Origin: Rhexocercosporidium sp. MPI-PUGE-AT-0058
Lineage: Eukaryota > Ascomycota > Leotiomycetes > Helotiales
Direction: 5' to 3'
Assembly (NCBI GenBank): GCA_020746875.1
Contig: JAGTJL010000013.1
Location: 124,001 to 188,000 of the forward strand
DNA: 64,000 nucleotides
This document shows, piece after piece, positions 36,508 to 47,639 of this stretch; position 1 is the first letter of the stretch, and the number at the start of each line of letters is the position of its first letter. The notes under the pieces were generated by a model. It was given only the letters and a program-made list of their open reading frames with translations, had not been told where the DNA came from and searched no databases. The position numbers and the translations under genes were made by a program.

Positions 36508-38096
36508 CCAGCGTTGTCAACCAAGAACAATGAATTCTTGATCGGCCTGATATTTAGCAAAGAATTTTTCCTTTCCAATCCAGGATTCCTTAATTCTACT
36601 GATTGATACAGTTCCTCATATGTGTCTCCGAAACCACAAGAACATTCAAGCAAACTAAATAGCGCACAAAAGCCTAGCAGAATTCCTTTAGCTTACATAT
36701 CGGGGATTATATACTTGGGGTTGTACCATATTAAGTTCTTAGGGATCCATTTTGGAAAGCGATCTTAGGTATGGCAGCGCACAACAATGGCAACGACGCT
36801 TTCGATCATGGTAAGGAATGAACTGTGATGAGCACACAGCTGGAGAGAGTATATGATCTAGTTGATCATGTCTAACAAGGCTTAAGACGCATTATGGACT
36901 TTGCTGAGGCTACTTCAGGTGCTCGATTTGATGATGGAGAACATAGATATACTGGTACAGGTTCAGTAGGTGAACAAAAAGGGATATGGCCTTGAAACTC
37001 GCTGCAGCCGCAAGGTTTGGATTGAGGATTACGTTGTCTGCCTTCTTTTCAATATTACATCATCTCGTGGTATAGGACTCCCTATCAATGTGATTTCAGA
37101 ATACATTATAGTAGTCTGAATCCGCATACACGTCAATACACTCTGGGGAAATCTGCTCGCAAACGTTTGGGTAAGCGGGTCCACACACTGCCCAGGTGAC
37201 TTCAGCTCATTTGTTTGTCCAGAGATGCATTTATCATTCGTTGTACAAGACAACAATAATTTCATTGGAGTCTTGCTGTGCACATCAAGTGAAATTTCAC
37301 ACCACATCCCAATGTGTCCTGCCAGAAGAACTTCAATACCAACACGCAATCGCTTATCCCTTGCGTGCAATTCTATCCACGTCCTTGAGGGAGCCTGGAA
37401 GCCATACACCCATGCCCTGAAAGCTGTTAGACCCAGCCACTAAGATGGACCCCACACGCCGTAGCACGCTGTAGTATCCTGAAGCAGACAATGATCCAGC
37501 GGCTAAGGGAATACCAGGGGTCAATTCAGGGGGTATGGCTTGTCACCTCGGCTCAAGAACAGAATTATGGAAGTAACCCCAGCAGATGTATTTAACCGTA
37601 AGCGAGACGACAGGCAAGCTCAAGAGTTTCTTCAATTGTTCCTCGAATGATGAACTCTAACTTTTCGATTCGGGCCGTGAGTACTCGCTTTCTCCATGAC
37701 AATAGACTAACTGCTGTCGCCTGCAAAAGTCAATGATCTAAGGGATAAGACCGATGTGACACCGCAATAGCTTCGCTTTTGCCTGTTTAGGCAGGTTTGA
37801 TCGGACTCTTGAAGATTGTTGAAATCATGGGACTCATAAGGAGGCCTAAAAAGACCGAGAAAGCTCCTGATTCTTCGACTTGGCCCTGATCACATATATG
37901 GAACACGGAAAGGATGCTGAATTAGTGTTAGTGTCATGTTCTAGATCTCTGGTCTGTGTCAACCCACGAGGTAGAAGTCTCATATAAGATGGATCTCTGG
38001 TGTATATACCGCTGTGTGCATTGCATTCCACGCCTTCCAGACCAGCCCGACTTTCAACGTCCGCAATAAGTAGGCTTTTAGCCTCTCAAAGCCACA
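36508..38096. other. Intergenic region upstream of the GH16 gene
   Basis: About 1.6 kb with stops in all frames and no recognisable gene, repeat or RNA. It would hold the GH16 promoter. Confidence 0.5.
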
Positions 38097-39070
38097 ATGT
38101 TGACCTATCTGAAGTTTTCCATTGTCTTCTCCTTCCTGTCAATTGTTGGTGCAGCACCTCCAACCATTCCAGGCTTCAGTTTGACTTGGGCAGAAGACTT
38201 CATTGGTTCTGCCAACAGCCTTCCTTCAACCAATAATTGGATCATCGACACTGGAACTTCTTATCCAGGTGGTCCAGCGAACTGGGGAACAGGAGAGACA
38301 CAGGTCTACACCAGCAGCCCAAACAATCTACGACTAACCGGAGATGGTGTGCTCATGATCATGCCTCTCAAGGATAGCAACGGTGTGTGGACGTCTGCTC
38401 GAATCGAGACTCAAAGGACGAATTTCATGGCGCAAGAAGGGAAGAAAATGCGGATTCAGGCTCGAATTTTGATGCCAGATGTCACCGGCGCAGAGGCTCT
38501 TGGATATTGGCCCGCCTTCTGGACACTTGGAGCTAACTACCGTGGCAATTACCAAAATTGGCCATCGGTTGGCGAGTTTGACATCATGGAGAATGTCAAT
38601 GGAATAAACTCCGTCTGGGGTGTCTTCCACTGTGGTGTTAATCCCGGAGGACCATGTAGGGAAACAGATGGCATTGCATGTCAGTAAACCGTCCCCATTC
38701 TCGCTTTAGTGATCCCAAGCTGCGATACAAACATGGCAAGGATTGTGCTGATTTACCTCCAGCAAATCGTGCATGCCCAAACAGCCCTTGTCAAGGAAAC
38801 TTCCATGTGTACACCCTTGAAGTTGATCGAACGGTTACACCAGAGGCGTTAAGATGGTACGTGGATGATGTGCTGTTCCACACTGTACTGGAAACCACTG
38901 TCGGCACCGCGACTTGGAACCAGGCGGTTCACCAAGGCCACTTCATCCTACTAAATCTGGCAATTGGTGGCGCTTTCCCAAATAATCGATATGGGAGTGC
39001 TACTCCAGTGGCTTCTACGGTACCCAACCGGCCGATGTATGTTGACTATGTTGCTGTTTACAACAACTAA
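38097..39070 (+). CDS. GH16 family endo-beta-1,3(4)-glucanase-like, secreted
   Basis: Hydrolyses or remodels beta-1,3 or mixed-linkage glucans outside the cell. ATG at 38097 begins a clear signal peptide (MLTYLKFSIVFSFLSIVGAAP). Exons 38097-38679 and 38763-39070, joined by an 83-nt intron at GTCAGT and CTCCAG, give 296 residues. The splice makes GIASNRACPNSPCQG, which fits the family better than reading through to the stop just after 38687. The catalytic block GEFDIMEN carries the two catalytic Glu in the E-x-D-x-x-E pattern near residues 161-166. WPAFWTLG and NLAIGGAFP are further conserved strands. Length and order are normal for the fungal GH16 group with four Cys after the active site. 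No binding module or GPI signal follows. Confidence 0.93.
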
Positions 39071-39339
39071 GCTAGAAGTTGTAGTATGGAGTTGGCGTCT
39101 CGGAAGCTTGCAAGCATGGGCATCTTGTCGGTCTACAATGATTGTATCTGCAATGTTTCTATTATATTCGAGGTATTATCTCTTATCTGCAGCGCAAAAC
39201 TGTTCACCAATCGATCATCGATTCTGAGAAAGTTCCAAGTCTGTATTTGATATGCGCCTACGTGCCCATGCCCATTTCTCTCGTTAATTTGAATAACCTC
39301 AAGTAAAAATGACACCACTACTAAGACCCTGAAATGGGC

Positions 39340-40450
39340 TCATTTTGAACCCTTAATCCCCGGTATGTCCTTCACAACTTTCTCTGTCAGATCCCACAGC
39401 TGCTTTGCCAGCTTGTCATCCCTCCCAGTCTCGCTTGCAAGTGCTAGTCTTCCCCCAGGGCCAAGATAAGCACCTTTGTGCTTCTCCTCCTTAGCTCTCA
39501 CCTCAAGCGCCGTAGCAGCAACCAATGCTGCCCTGGCTCCCTGCAATGGCGTCTTAGCAAACATATTCAGTAACGGTACAACTTCACTAAACTTCTGAAT
39601 GCGCTCTTCGCTGCCTAGCTCCAACGAAGAGGAGACAAAGACGGTATCCCAATCATCTCCATCTCCCTGCATCCCGGTTTTGTAGCTACTGGAGGCGCAC
39701 TCGAGGCATTCCCGGCGGTTGTGGCAAGCAATGAGTCTGCTGATGCGGGGTCTGAGACAAAGGTGTTGTTGAAGTCTGCCTTAGTTTCGAATTTGACATC
39801 GGTCACATAGGTATGTAGAGTTGAAGATACTGTGATGACCCTGACATCTGAGTTGGGAAGTTGCGCTATCTGGCGAAGAAGAGGGAGAATGGCTTCTGTC
39901 AAAGTGAAGTGGGCGACGTGACTAGGAAGTTGTCAGTTGAGTTTGGACATTTGAGTGAGCGGCATACTTGGTAGCGATTGAGGTCTCCAATCCATCTATC
40001 GTTAAAGCATATGCCGAGGCCAAGCTCGCAGCGTTGTTTACTTACCTTGCAGTTCGAGAAACAGTGATGGATCATCAGTGGGACGCTTACCGAGGATATC
40101 CAGACAATCTACCTGCGACAAGAATGACTTTGCGGAAGCCATGACATCAGTCGGAGAGATGAGATCAAGCGGCAACCATAAGATAGTTCCTTTGTTCGTA
40201 TGGTTCCTGTGTTCTGTGTTGAACTTTTCGATCGCCTGCTTGGCTTTCTCTTCAGACCGAGCTCCCATCCTGACTTTAGCACCATGTATAGCCAATTGCA
40301 CTGCCATAATGTAGCCCATGCCGGTACTATAAGGCAAGTCAACATGAGCATGAAACATAATGGCAAAACATACTTTGCTCCAGTGACCAAGGCGACCTTT
40401 CCTGTTAGGTCTGGGAACGAAAGAGTTGAGTTCCCGAATAAAAACCACAT
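39340..40450 (-). pseudogene. Short-chain dehydrogenase/reductase, decayed (lost NNAG and YxxxK)
   Basis: Exons 40450-40374, 40326-40046, 39995-39968 and from 39921 join cleanly and give the opening of a retinol-dehydrogenase-like SDR: GKVALVTGA, then TGMGY across the first intron, LAIHGAKVRMGAR, LPLDL and VRVITVSST. After DCLDIL, where VNNAG is expected, the sequence reads GKRPTDD. After SLLATTAG the frame soon ends at a stop (39615), while the typical C-terminus (GAYLGPGGRLALAS, KLAKQLWDLTEKV) continues in another frame to 39340. The segment that would carry the catalytic YxxxK is absent from both frames. No intron I can propose restores it. I infer a dead gene with a deletion and frameshift; an assembly error is the alternative. 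Confidence 0.7.
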
Positions 40451-41305
40451 CTTGAATTACCTTAAACTGCGTCGAGTTAGATGCCTAGCGAATCGAGTAA
40501 AGGAAGGAAGAGAAAGGGAATCATACTTTACGAAGGCAGAAATGAATAATGAACTTTGCGAAGATATCGCAACGCAAAGTACCAAGCTCCGCGGCACTGT
40601 TTCGTCCGAACTCTAGACCCCGGCATTGGGGAAGGAGACCATCTGATACTCTAGGAGGCGGATTACTGGTAGGTTGAGGAATGACTAGGGAGTGAGGTGG
40701 AAGATCTTCTACATAGTTCCACCATGCGCAGGAAAGAGTGATGTGAAATGGAGGAGGACGAGGACTAGACGGGGAGAGGATTGTGTAAAGGACGGGACGT
40801 TTGAGCTTTCGCTGAGCAGTTTTAGATTAGACTCCTTGATATATTCACAGGCTTAAAACATCGGATCAGTTCCTTTACTCAAGTCAAAGAGCTTATGAGA
40901 AAAATTGACTAGGAAGGAACATGATTCAAACCTAGATCTTGATTGAAGTCGGTCAGGGAAATTGAATTTGTGTCGATTTGCAACAAAATTACCATGCTCG
41001 CTCTAGGAATGGCTGCAACTCGACACTAGTGATGCGGCGCATGTGGATGATGGACAAGAGAATGCTCCTAACAATGTCGGCTGAAAGATCGAATTGATCT
41101 AGAAATATTGTTGGCCTCTTAGAAATTGAAGTTATCATGAGCCAGCTTGGCTTTTCGCGGAAAGCGAGCCGTGCCTACCGGTATTTTAGATACGTAGCGG
41201 GGCATTATCAGTCTTACCCCATCTCCAACATCAGAACCACAACACGCAACACTCGAGCTGGACTTGGGACTACGAATTCCATGATATCTCATACTTGCAA
41301 ACAAA
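40451..41305. other. Intergenic region between SDR relic and RTC5
   Basis: Divergent promoter region. No gene supported. Confidence 0.5.
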
Positions 41306-43155
41306 ATGGGACAAGGACAGTCCAACGGAGGCGCCCAGCACGCCTCCACCGAGCAACTGAGCCATGAGTTGGTACCTAGATCTGCCCCTCCATCCACCTC
41401 GCAGCTAACCTCTCCGAGGCTATCAAGTTTGCCAAACGATGCTTCACTCCCCTAGAACGCTACTCCTTCCAAGATGTCTTCAAAAGCCTTGCAGACCATC
41501 AAGACTCGATCGCGTACCTCAAAGAAGACACCATCGCGCGATTCCTCGAGATCCCAGATATCCTAGGCGCATCCTCTATTATCTTCCAGATGGTGTCATA
41601 TTTAGGCGCATTTCCATTCGGACAAGATGCGCCAGTGGTTTTGGGCTTTGAGCAGATGATCATGGTTGTGGTGATTATGACGGAGAGGTATCAAAGGGTG
41701 CTGAAGAAGGGGAACAAGGATCGAACAAAACTACTCTTCCGGAGTCTGGCAGTTTACGATCGAGGCTCGCAGAGTGAGGACATGTCAGAGGACACCAAGC
41801 CGGAAGAGCCAAAAAGAATTCATGCCCAAGGATTTGCCGTGGACGAAGCCGCGAACGACGAGGAAGAAGAGGACGACGATGATCTGGCTCTAGCTGCTTT
41901 GGAATCGCTGGATGCTATCGATGTCTTCAGACACGGAGATGCACCCATCAACCAAGCATCAATACCCTCCGACAACCTCAAAAAGCTCATAATGCTCCTT
42001 CTTCTGATTGCACCTCTCTCTCCACAAGAAAGTCTAGCACGGCACGCCGAAAGGCTATCAGGGGACAAACTGGAAGGGCTCCGAAAGACAGCAGACAACA
42101 TCCTAGCGGCGTTTGTGAACGTGGAGAAGTTCCCTGGCGTCAAGATCCATCAATTCAATACAGTAATACCCATTTCCTTGCCGTTTATGTTTAATGGTTT
42201 CAACCCTTTCTTTGAGCACTTCCTCTTCTCCAAGAATATTGATTTTACGAAACGGAAAGATTCGTCGACTGCGCCGCTGCCTCCACCCGATTTGGTGTTG
42301 GATCAACCGCTGCTGCAGGATACGGGTGAGATTCTTGATTTGAATGTTCTGTCGCAGCTATCTTTCTTCCTACCTGGTGCGTCACTGTTTAGACAACTAC
42401 GGCTTCTGTATTCCGGTGGAGATGCTGGATTTTCTATGGGGAGCTTCGAGACGAAAGTGTTTAATTGGAGAGCCCCAACTATTCTCCTAGTATCTGGGAA
42501 TAGGATATCCGACCCGCCAGAAGGAGGTCAGGAACGGGCATTCGCAGATACCTTACCACCCAAACGATTCCCAGACAGCAGCAAATCCACCCGTGTGGTA
42601 TTTGGAATCTACACTGCGCAGCACTGGAGACAGACACACAAGGAGTGTTTTGGAGATACGGATACGCTACTCTTCCAATTGGAACCAGTGCATGAAGTCT
42701 TCCACGCATCGTCAATAAACAAAGACTACATCTCCTTCAGCAAACCACCAAGTGCGCATTCTGGAATAGCATTCGGCTGTCCACACCCGAAAGCCAAACA
42801 AACAGCCGGTCTCAGCACACATGTGAATCTGGGAGCCGTCTCTCTCTTGTTAGACTCCTCTTTTGAGTTTGGAGTCTTCACGCACAACTACACTTCCGGG
42901 GGTGGGGCATTCCACAACAGCGAGACTCGGAAGTATGATTTCCAGGACCGATTCGAGGTGGAGAGTTTGGAGGTTTGGGGATGTGGAGGAGATGCTGAGG
43001 CTGAGCAGCAGAGACAGAGATGGGCTTGGGAGGAGAGAGAAGCCGAGGCGAGGAGGAGAGTTAACCTTGGGACGGGAGATATTGAGGCTGATAGAGCGCT
43101 ATTGGAGATGGCGGGGTTGATTGGGGGGAATCGAAGTGGTGGGTCGATGAATTGA
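41306..43155 (+). CDS. RTC5: TLDc-domain protein Rtc5 homologue
   Basis: Rtc5 is a TLDc protein; in yeast it acts at the vacuole on V-ATPase assembly and was first found in telomere-capping screens. Exon 1 (41306-41371) encodes MGQGQS through LSHEL; exon 2 (41428-43155) resumes at FAKRCFTPLERYSF. The 56-nt intron has donor GTACCT, a CTAAC branch site and acceptor AAG. Total 597 residues. The N-terminal MGQ with Ser at 6 suggests N-myristoylation. An EF-hand-like helical N-terminal half contains an acidic stretch (DEEEEDDDDLA). The TLDc domain fills about residues 370-575: DTLLFQLEPVHEVF, LLDSSFEFGVFTH, RFEVESLEVWGCGGD, then RRVNLGTGDIEADRALLEMAGLI near the end, which is the usual Rtc5 tail. 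Choosing the ATG at 41590 would cut off about 75 conserved residues. Confidence 0.92.
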
Positions 43156-43712
43156 TGATGGACTCGGTTTTGGTGTTGGGCAGATGGCTTGATGATGTTA
43201 TGAATACACGATATTAATTTAGTAATGACGGATTCAATACGTTAGACATACATTTGCTACTTGCTGAATGGCTTGTGTTGTATGTATCAATAGCATGTGT
43301 TGGAAGTTAGACTGGTCCTCGGGAAGTGAGGTTTGGATATACGAACGTAGAGTAGTTGAACCGCAGAAATGATTCGAAGGCTTGAGGATGACATACAAGA
43401 ACCATGGTTCAGTCTCTTGACGGCCCCACGGCTTCATATCTAGACATACAATCACCTCATTTCCATCTTGCGTATTTGTCCCTCAGAACCGAGCTGGTGG
43501 AGAATCTTTGACGTGAAGGCAAGAAAGTTTTTCCGGAGGCAGCCCGGAACATCTCCCCTGCCAAAGTTCTTCCGGCGAGGCCGAGATCGCGGGGTCCACA
43601 AAAACAATTTAGAGCTTCTCCCATCATAATTGAGTGACTCCTAAAAATCATTCCTATACAACATTCATTACACAACAATCATAGCAATTGATCCAATTGC
43701 ACTACATACATC
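43156..43712. other. Intergenic region between RTC5 and ILV1
   Basis: Contains the RTC5 3' end and ILV1 promoter. No gene supported. An in-frame TGA shortly before 43713 fixes the ILV1 start. Confidence 0.5.
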
Positions 43713-45469
43713 ATGGAGAACGGAGTTAAGGCCAACGGCCAGACGAACGGCGACAGCAGACCTAGAACTCCAAGCTTGAATTCGTTTTCTTTGACGGAAT
43801 ACTCAACCATGCCTTCACCGCCGAGCGAGAGTCCGAAATCGAAGATTAGAGGCGTGGTGCCAGAGGAGTTCATCCTGCCCAATGGATATCCAGATGCAGG
43901 CCTTCCATTACTCTGCGAGTAGCTCAATTGCTAATTGCGACACAGTACCTCCGTCTCATCCTTACATCCCGCGTCTACGAAGTCGTCGAGGAAACACCCC
44001 TCACACCAGCCACGAACCTTAGCAACAGACTTGAATGCAAAGTCCTCCTCAAGCGCGAAGATCTACAGCCGGTATTCAGCTTCAAGCTGCGAGGGGCGTA
44101 CAACAAGATGGCACACTTGGATCCCAAAGTCAGCTGGAAGGGAGTCGTAGCTTGCTCGGCCGGCAACCACGCTCAGGGCGTTGCGTACTCTGCGCGGAAA
44201 CTCAAGATTCCAGCTACGATTGTGATGCCAGAGGGAACACCCAGTATCAAGCATTTGAACGTCTCGCGACTTGGAGGTTCAGTGGTGTTGCATGGTGCTG
44301 ATTTCGACTCGGCGAAGGAGGAGTGTGGACGGTTGGAGAAGCTGCATGGACTGACGAACATCCCGCCTTTCGATGACCCATATGTTATTGCTGGGCAAGG
44401 AACTATCGGCATGGAGTTACTGCGGCAGACGAATATCCAGAAATTGGAGGCTATATTCTGCTGTGTGGGTGGTGGTGGACTGATTGCTGGAATTGGAGTG
44501 TATGTTAAGCGCATTGCTCCACATGTGAAGATCATTGGCGTGGAGACGTACGATGCCAATGCCATGGTACAGTCACTAGCAAAGAAGGAGAGGGTTGTCT
44601 TGAAGGAGGTCGGACTCTTTGCGGATGGAGCTGCAGTCAAGACGGTGGGCGAAGAGACATTCCGAGTCTGTCTGGACGTAGTAGACGAGGTTATCCAAGT
44701 CACTACCGATGAAACATGCGCAGCTATCAAAGATGTCTTCGAGGACACCCGGTCGATCGTCGAACCAGCTGGAGCTCTAGCACTCGCTGGCCTGAAGAAA
44801 TACGTTGCAGCCAACCCATCAGCAGATACATGCCGCAACCTGGTCGCCATAGCCTCAGGAGCTAACATGAATTTCGACCGGCTTCGCTTCGTCGCCGAAC
44901 GAGCAGCGCTAGGAGAGAAGAAAGAAGCTCTGATCAGCGTCAGCATCCCCGAGAAACCAGGTGCATTCTCCGAACTCATCAAGGCCATTATGCCACACAT
45001 GGTCACTGAATTCTCCTACCGATATGCTACGGATGCAGTAGCCAATGTCCTCATCGGTCTCTCCCTCACATCGCCCGCCTCCCAACGAGACGCCGAGCTC
45101 GCATCTCTGCTGGCACGTATCTCGGCCGGTGGAATGACACCCGTCGATCTCTCAGGCGACGAACTCGCAAAGTCACACATACGTTACCTCGTAGGCGGCC
45201 GCTCAGGCGTACCCCACGAGCGTTTGTACATGTTTAACTTCCCCGAGCGACCTGGAGCACTCGAGAAGTTCCTCACGACTTTGAGACCGAGGTACAATAT
45301 CAGTCTGTTCCAGTACCGCAATGCAGGCAGTGATGTGGGCAAGATATTAGCGGGAATCGTGTGTCCAGATAATGAGTTGAAGGATTTGGAAAGCTTCTTG
45401 AGGAGGATTGGATATCCGTGGGAGGACTGTACTGACAGTAAGGTTTTCCAGACTTTCTTGAGGTCGTGA
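43713..45469 (+). CDS. ILV1: Threonine dehydratase (threonine deaminase), isoleucine biosynthesis
   Basis: Converts L-threonine to 2-oxobutanoate and ammonia, the first step to isoleucine; PLP enzyme inhibited by isoleucine. Exons 43713-43895 and 43946-45469 give 568 residues. The junction [16 protein letters not shown] is conserved and needs a GC donor (GAT/GCAGGC) with acceptor ACACAG; no GT donor keeps the frame. PLP lysine is K108 in [12 protein letters not shown]; phosphate loop [20 protein letters not shown] is also present. Two ACT-like regulatory domains follow: [11 protein letters not shown] near 390 and [10 protein letters not shown] near 488. The N-terminus ([13 protein letters not shown], then Ser/Pro-rich) has few arginines and is not an obvious mitochondrial presequence. 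Paralogous catabolic dehydratases lack paired ACT domains, so the biosynthetic assignment is firm. Confidence 0.95.
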
Positions 45470-45841
45470 GAAGGGGTGGGAAGATGGAGAGGAGGGTATG
45501 TGTGTTTGGATAGAAAATGGGGGTTTTGAGGTTAGCTTGGCGTTTGGGGGTTCACGTTCTGGAGGCACGATTGTTGATAAACTGGTAGAATGGCATTTGA
45601 GGTAGATAGATCCCTAATTTTCGAATGCGAAGAATTAAAGCACATTTGCAATGTCGTTTGTTGATTTCTCCTGTCTTTCCAGGATGTCTAATGATTTTGG
45701 CGAGGAGGTTTGCCGCCTGGATCCCCAGGCTTCAATCTCCAATCCAAAATTCGAGATGGGATCCACACGAACTTCAACCCAACCAAACCACACCTCCCAG
45801 GTCCAGAAATCCAAATACCACCAGACACAACCCAAGTGGAA
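45470..45841. other. Short intergenic region
   Basis: Separates ILV1 from the bL36m gene; the bL36m frame is open through it from 45710 but only with a TTG start. No separate gene seen. Confidence 0.5.
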
Positions 45842-46509
45842 ATGATACCCCCCACCTCCCTCCTACGCACCGCACGCGTTGTCATCCCCTCCATCCGCCA
45901 ATGTACCGCACAATGCACCCACAAAACGACGAATACCGCTGCGGCAACGAGAGCGTTTTCGGCGCTGAGGTTGACATCTACTAGGACGAAACCGGCTGTG
46001 TTGGATTGTGTCGGGGCAAGGGGACAGGTTGGAAGGCAGACGCAGAAGGCTGTGTTGGGGAGTGCGTTGGGACAGTGGCAGGGTCAGGTTAGGGGGATGA
46101 AAGTTAGGAGTTCGGTGAAGAAGCTTTGTGAGGGGTGTAAGGTACGTGAGGGCTTCGTTTTCTCTCATCAAATGTGGCCTTGGGGAACCGTTGGTGGAGA
46201 TTTGGAAGGGATGGAACCGTACGAGGAAGATGGGTATCTGCGAGAGTCCAAGGGTAGAGAGGAGGATGGGAAGGAGGCATTTCGTTATATGCTACGAGAA
46301 TTGGAGTTGTCGTCTGTTGGTGTTACTTAGGGTCTGGCTGTGGTGCTAAGATGGATGGCCGGAGACACAATAATTGGAGTTCAAAAGAATTACGGAGGCT
46401 AATTTTCTTACTACAGAGTGTTCGAAGGAAAGGTGGAAAGACTGGAAAGGGACATGTCTACATCATCTGCTCGCTGAATCCGAAGCATAAGCAGAGGCAA
46501 GGGAAGTAG
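45842..46509 (+). CDS. RTC6: Mitochondrial large-subunit ribosomal protein bL36m
   Basis: A small zinc-ribbon protein of the mitochondrial large ribosomal subunit, called Rtc6 in yeast. Exon 1 (45842-46141) encodes a 100-residue piece: an Arg/Ser/Thr-rich leader (MIPPTSLLRTARVV) then the bL36 opening MKVRSSVKKLCEGCK. A 275-nt intron with donor GTACGT and acceptor CTACAG leads to exon 2 (46417-46509): SVRRKGGKTGKGHVYIIC, then SLNPKHKQRQGK and a stop. Total 130 residues. Zinc ligands are the CEGC pair plus the Cys of YIIC and the His of PKHKQRQ, all as in bacterial L36. Reading through the intron would end in an unrelated tail at 46330. The conserved core makes the call secure despite the long intron. 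It converges with the LYR gene on the right. Confidence 0.93.
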
Positions 46510-46514
46510 GGCTT

Positions 46515-46538
46515 GGAATTGGAATTGGAATTGGAATT
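46515..46538 (+). repeat. GGAATT hexamer repeat, four units
   Basis: Four perfect tandem GGAATT units starting six bases after the bL36m stop codon, in the 3' untranslated region. Confidence 0.85.
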
Positions 46539-46881
46539 GAAATATCCGAGCCAATTGACAGGTCGGCAGGGAGGATTGGAGAATGATGCTTGCGGAGGAG
46601 GATAGAGATCGTGTGTGAGGGAGGGGTGATGTACAACTACAACACTGTATACATGGGCCGGCGTTTGGGTATCGATTCCATGTGTCTGATTTGCGAGACG
46701 GGGTGTGTGTACTAAGAAAGTAGACAAGCAAGTCTTGAAGGAATACTCTGGGCTGGGAGGAGACTGGGTTGTTGAAGAAGTGGTCGATTGCAGCAGGGTC
46801 CAACTCATTCCAATATACCCCTCTACATCTCCCAGTTTCATTTGTGTCTCCAGTCCTGGTATTTCAAGCAGCCAGACTACC

Positions 46882-47398
46882 TCACAATCCATCTATATAC
46901 CTCTCCATTCCCTCCCATTGTGTCTTGCCTGTTGAAATGAGGTATCGGATTTGTGTCTGCCAGTCCATCGTCAGCTTGCCTCCACCACATTCCCTCTCCT
47001 TCCACCGTTCTCTACCTGTTCCCTTCAAGTCTAATCCCACCAGTAGAAGGAAAGACCACGTACAATATCCTTAACATCCTTATTCCTCACAAACTCCTCC
47101 CTCGCAAAACGTAGTGTCTCGGCTTTAGTGCTGGGATCGGAGATCTTCTTGCTGCCTCTCACTATATCGCGCCAGAGGGAGATGGCTTTGGAACGTTGGA
47201 GGAACTGTATGAAGTGATGAGTAAATGGGGTGCCTAATCAAGATGTACGAGAGCTGTCCAGAGTTCAAGACCCTGGGAAGATGGCAAACGTACATGGTCC
47301 AACGAAATTGTACTTTCAAGCCTCGTAGGCCGCTTCTTAGCTGCTTGTGATGCGAAGCTGCGACATAGTGGACGCAGAAAATGCTGTTGCGGTTGCAT
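46882..47398 (-). CDS. LYR-motif mitochondrial protein, LYRM2-like
   Basis: LYR proteins are small mitochondrial matrix factors that bind acyl carrier protein and help build respiratory complexes; LYRM2 is linked to complex I. Three exons, 47398-47294, 47204-47064 and 46974-46882, each a whole number of codons, give 112 residues. Exon 1 is a short Arg-rich presequence (MQPQQHFLRPLCRSFASQ) ending LESTISLDH. Exon 2 carries FLQRSKAISLWRDIVRGSKK with Leu-Trp-Arg in place of Leu-Tyr-Arg, then AREEFVRNKDVKDI. Exon 3 ends IRYLISTGKTQWEGMERYIDGL. The order LDHFLQR..LYRDI..R.EF..NK..IRYLIS is the LYRM2 pattern. The last intron ends in AAG, which leaves slight doubt about its acceptor. No longer frame covers this gene. 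Confidence 0.88.
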
Positions 47399-47639
47399 TG
47401 GGCATCGCATCTGCTGTTTGGTGATGCGCTACTGTGCTCGTTCGTAGGGAGGTGTATTACTCTATCGCTTCGGTCCAGAATGATGATGGAATTGAAGCTT
47501 GTAGGCGAAGCTCGAGGCTTGGCGCATCGGCTGGATAAATGGAAAAGTCGCGTCTCCCAACGCGTCGGTTTCTGAATTTTTACGACTGCAGGGAAAATCT
47601 TTGGGTAAGTTTTTATGATCAAACAGAAATAGTGCTGAG

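Noticed and set aside
41590..43155. RTC5 starting at the ATG at 41590
   Set aside because: Conserved family sequence (FAKRCFTPLERYSF and beyond) lies upstream, and a good first exon with MGQGQS restores the usual N-terminus.
45710..46330. A 206-residue protein read through the bL36m intron
   Set aside because: It begins with TTG, loses the second half of the zinc ribbon and ends in unrelated sequence; the spliced form is conserved.
46411..46892. Minus-strand frames over the bL36m 3' end
   Set aside because: Their Phe/Asn repeat comes from the GGAATT tandem and they overlap real exons.
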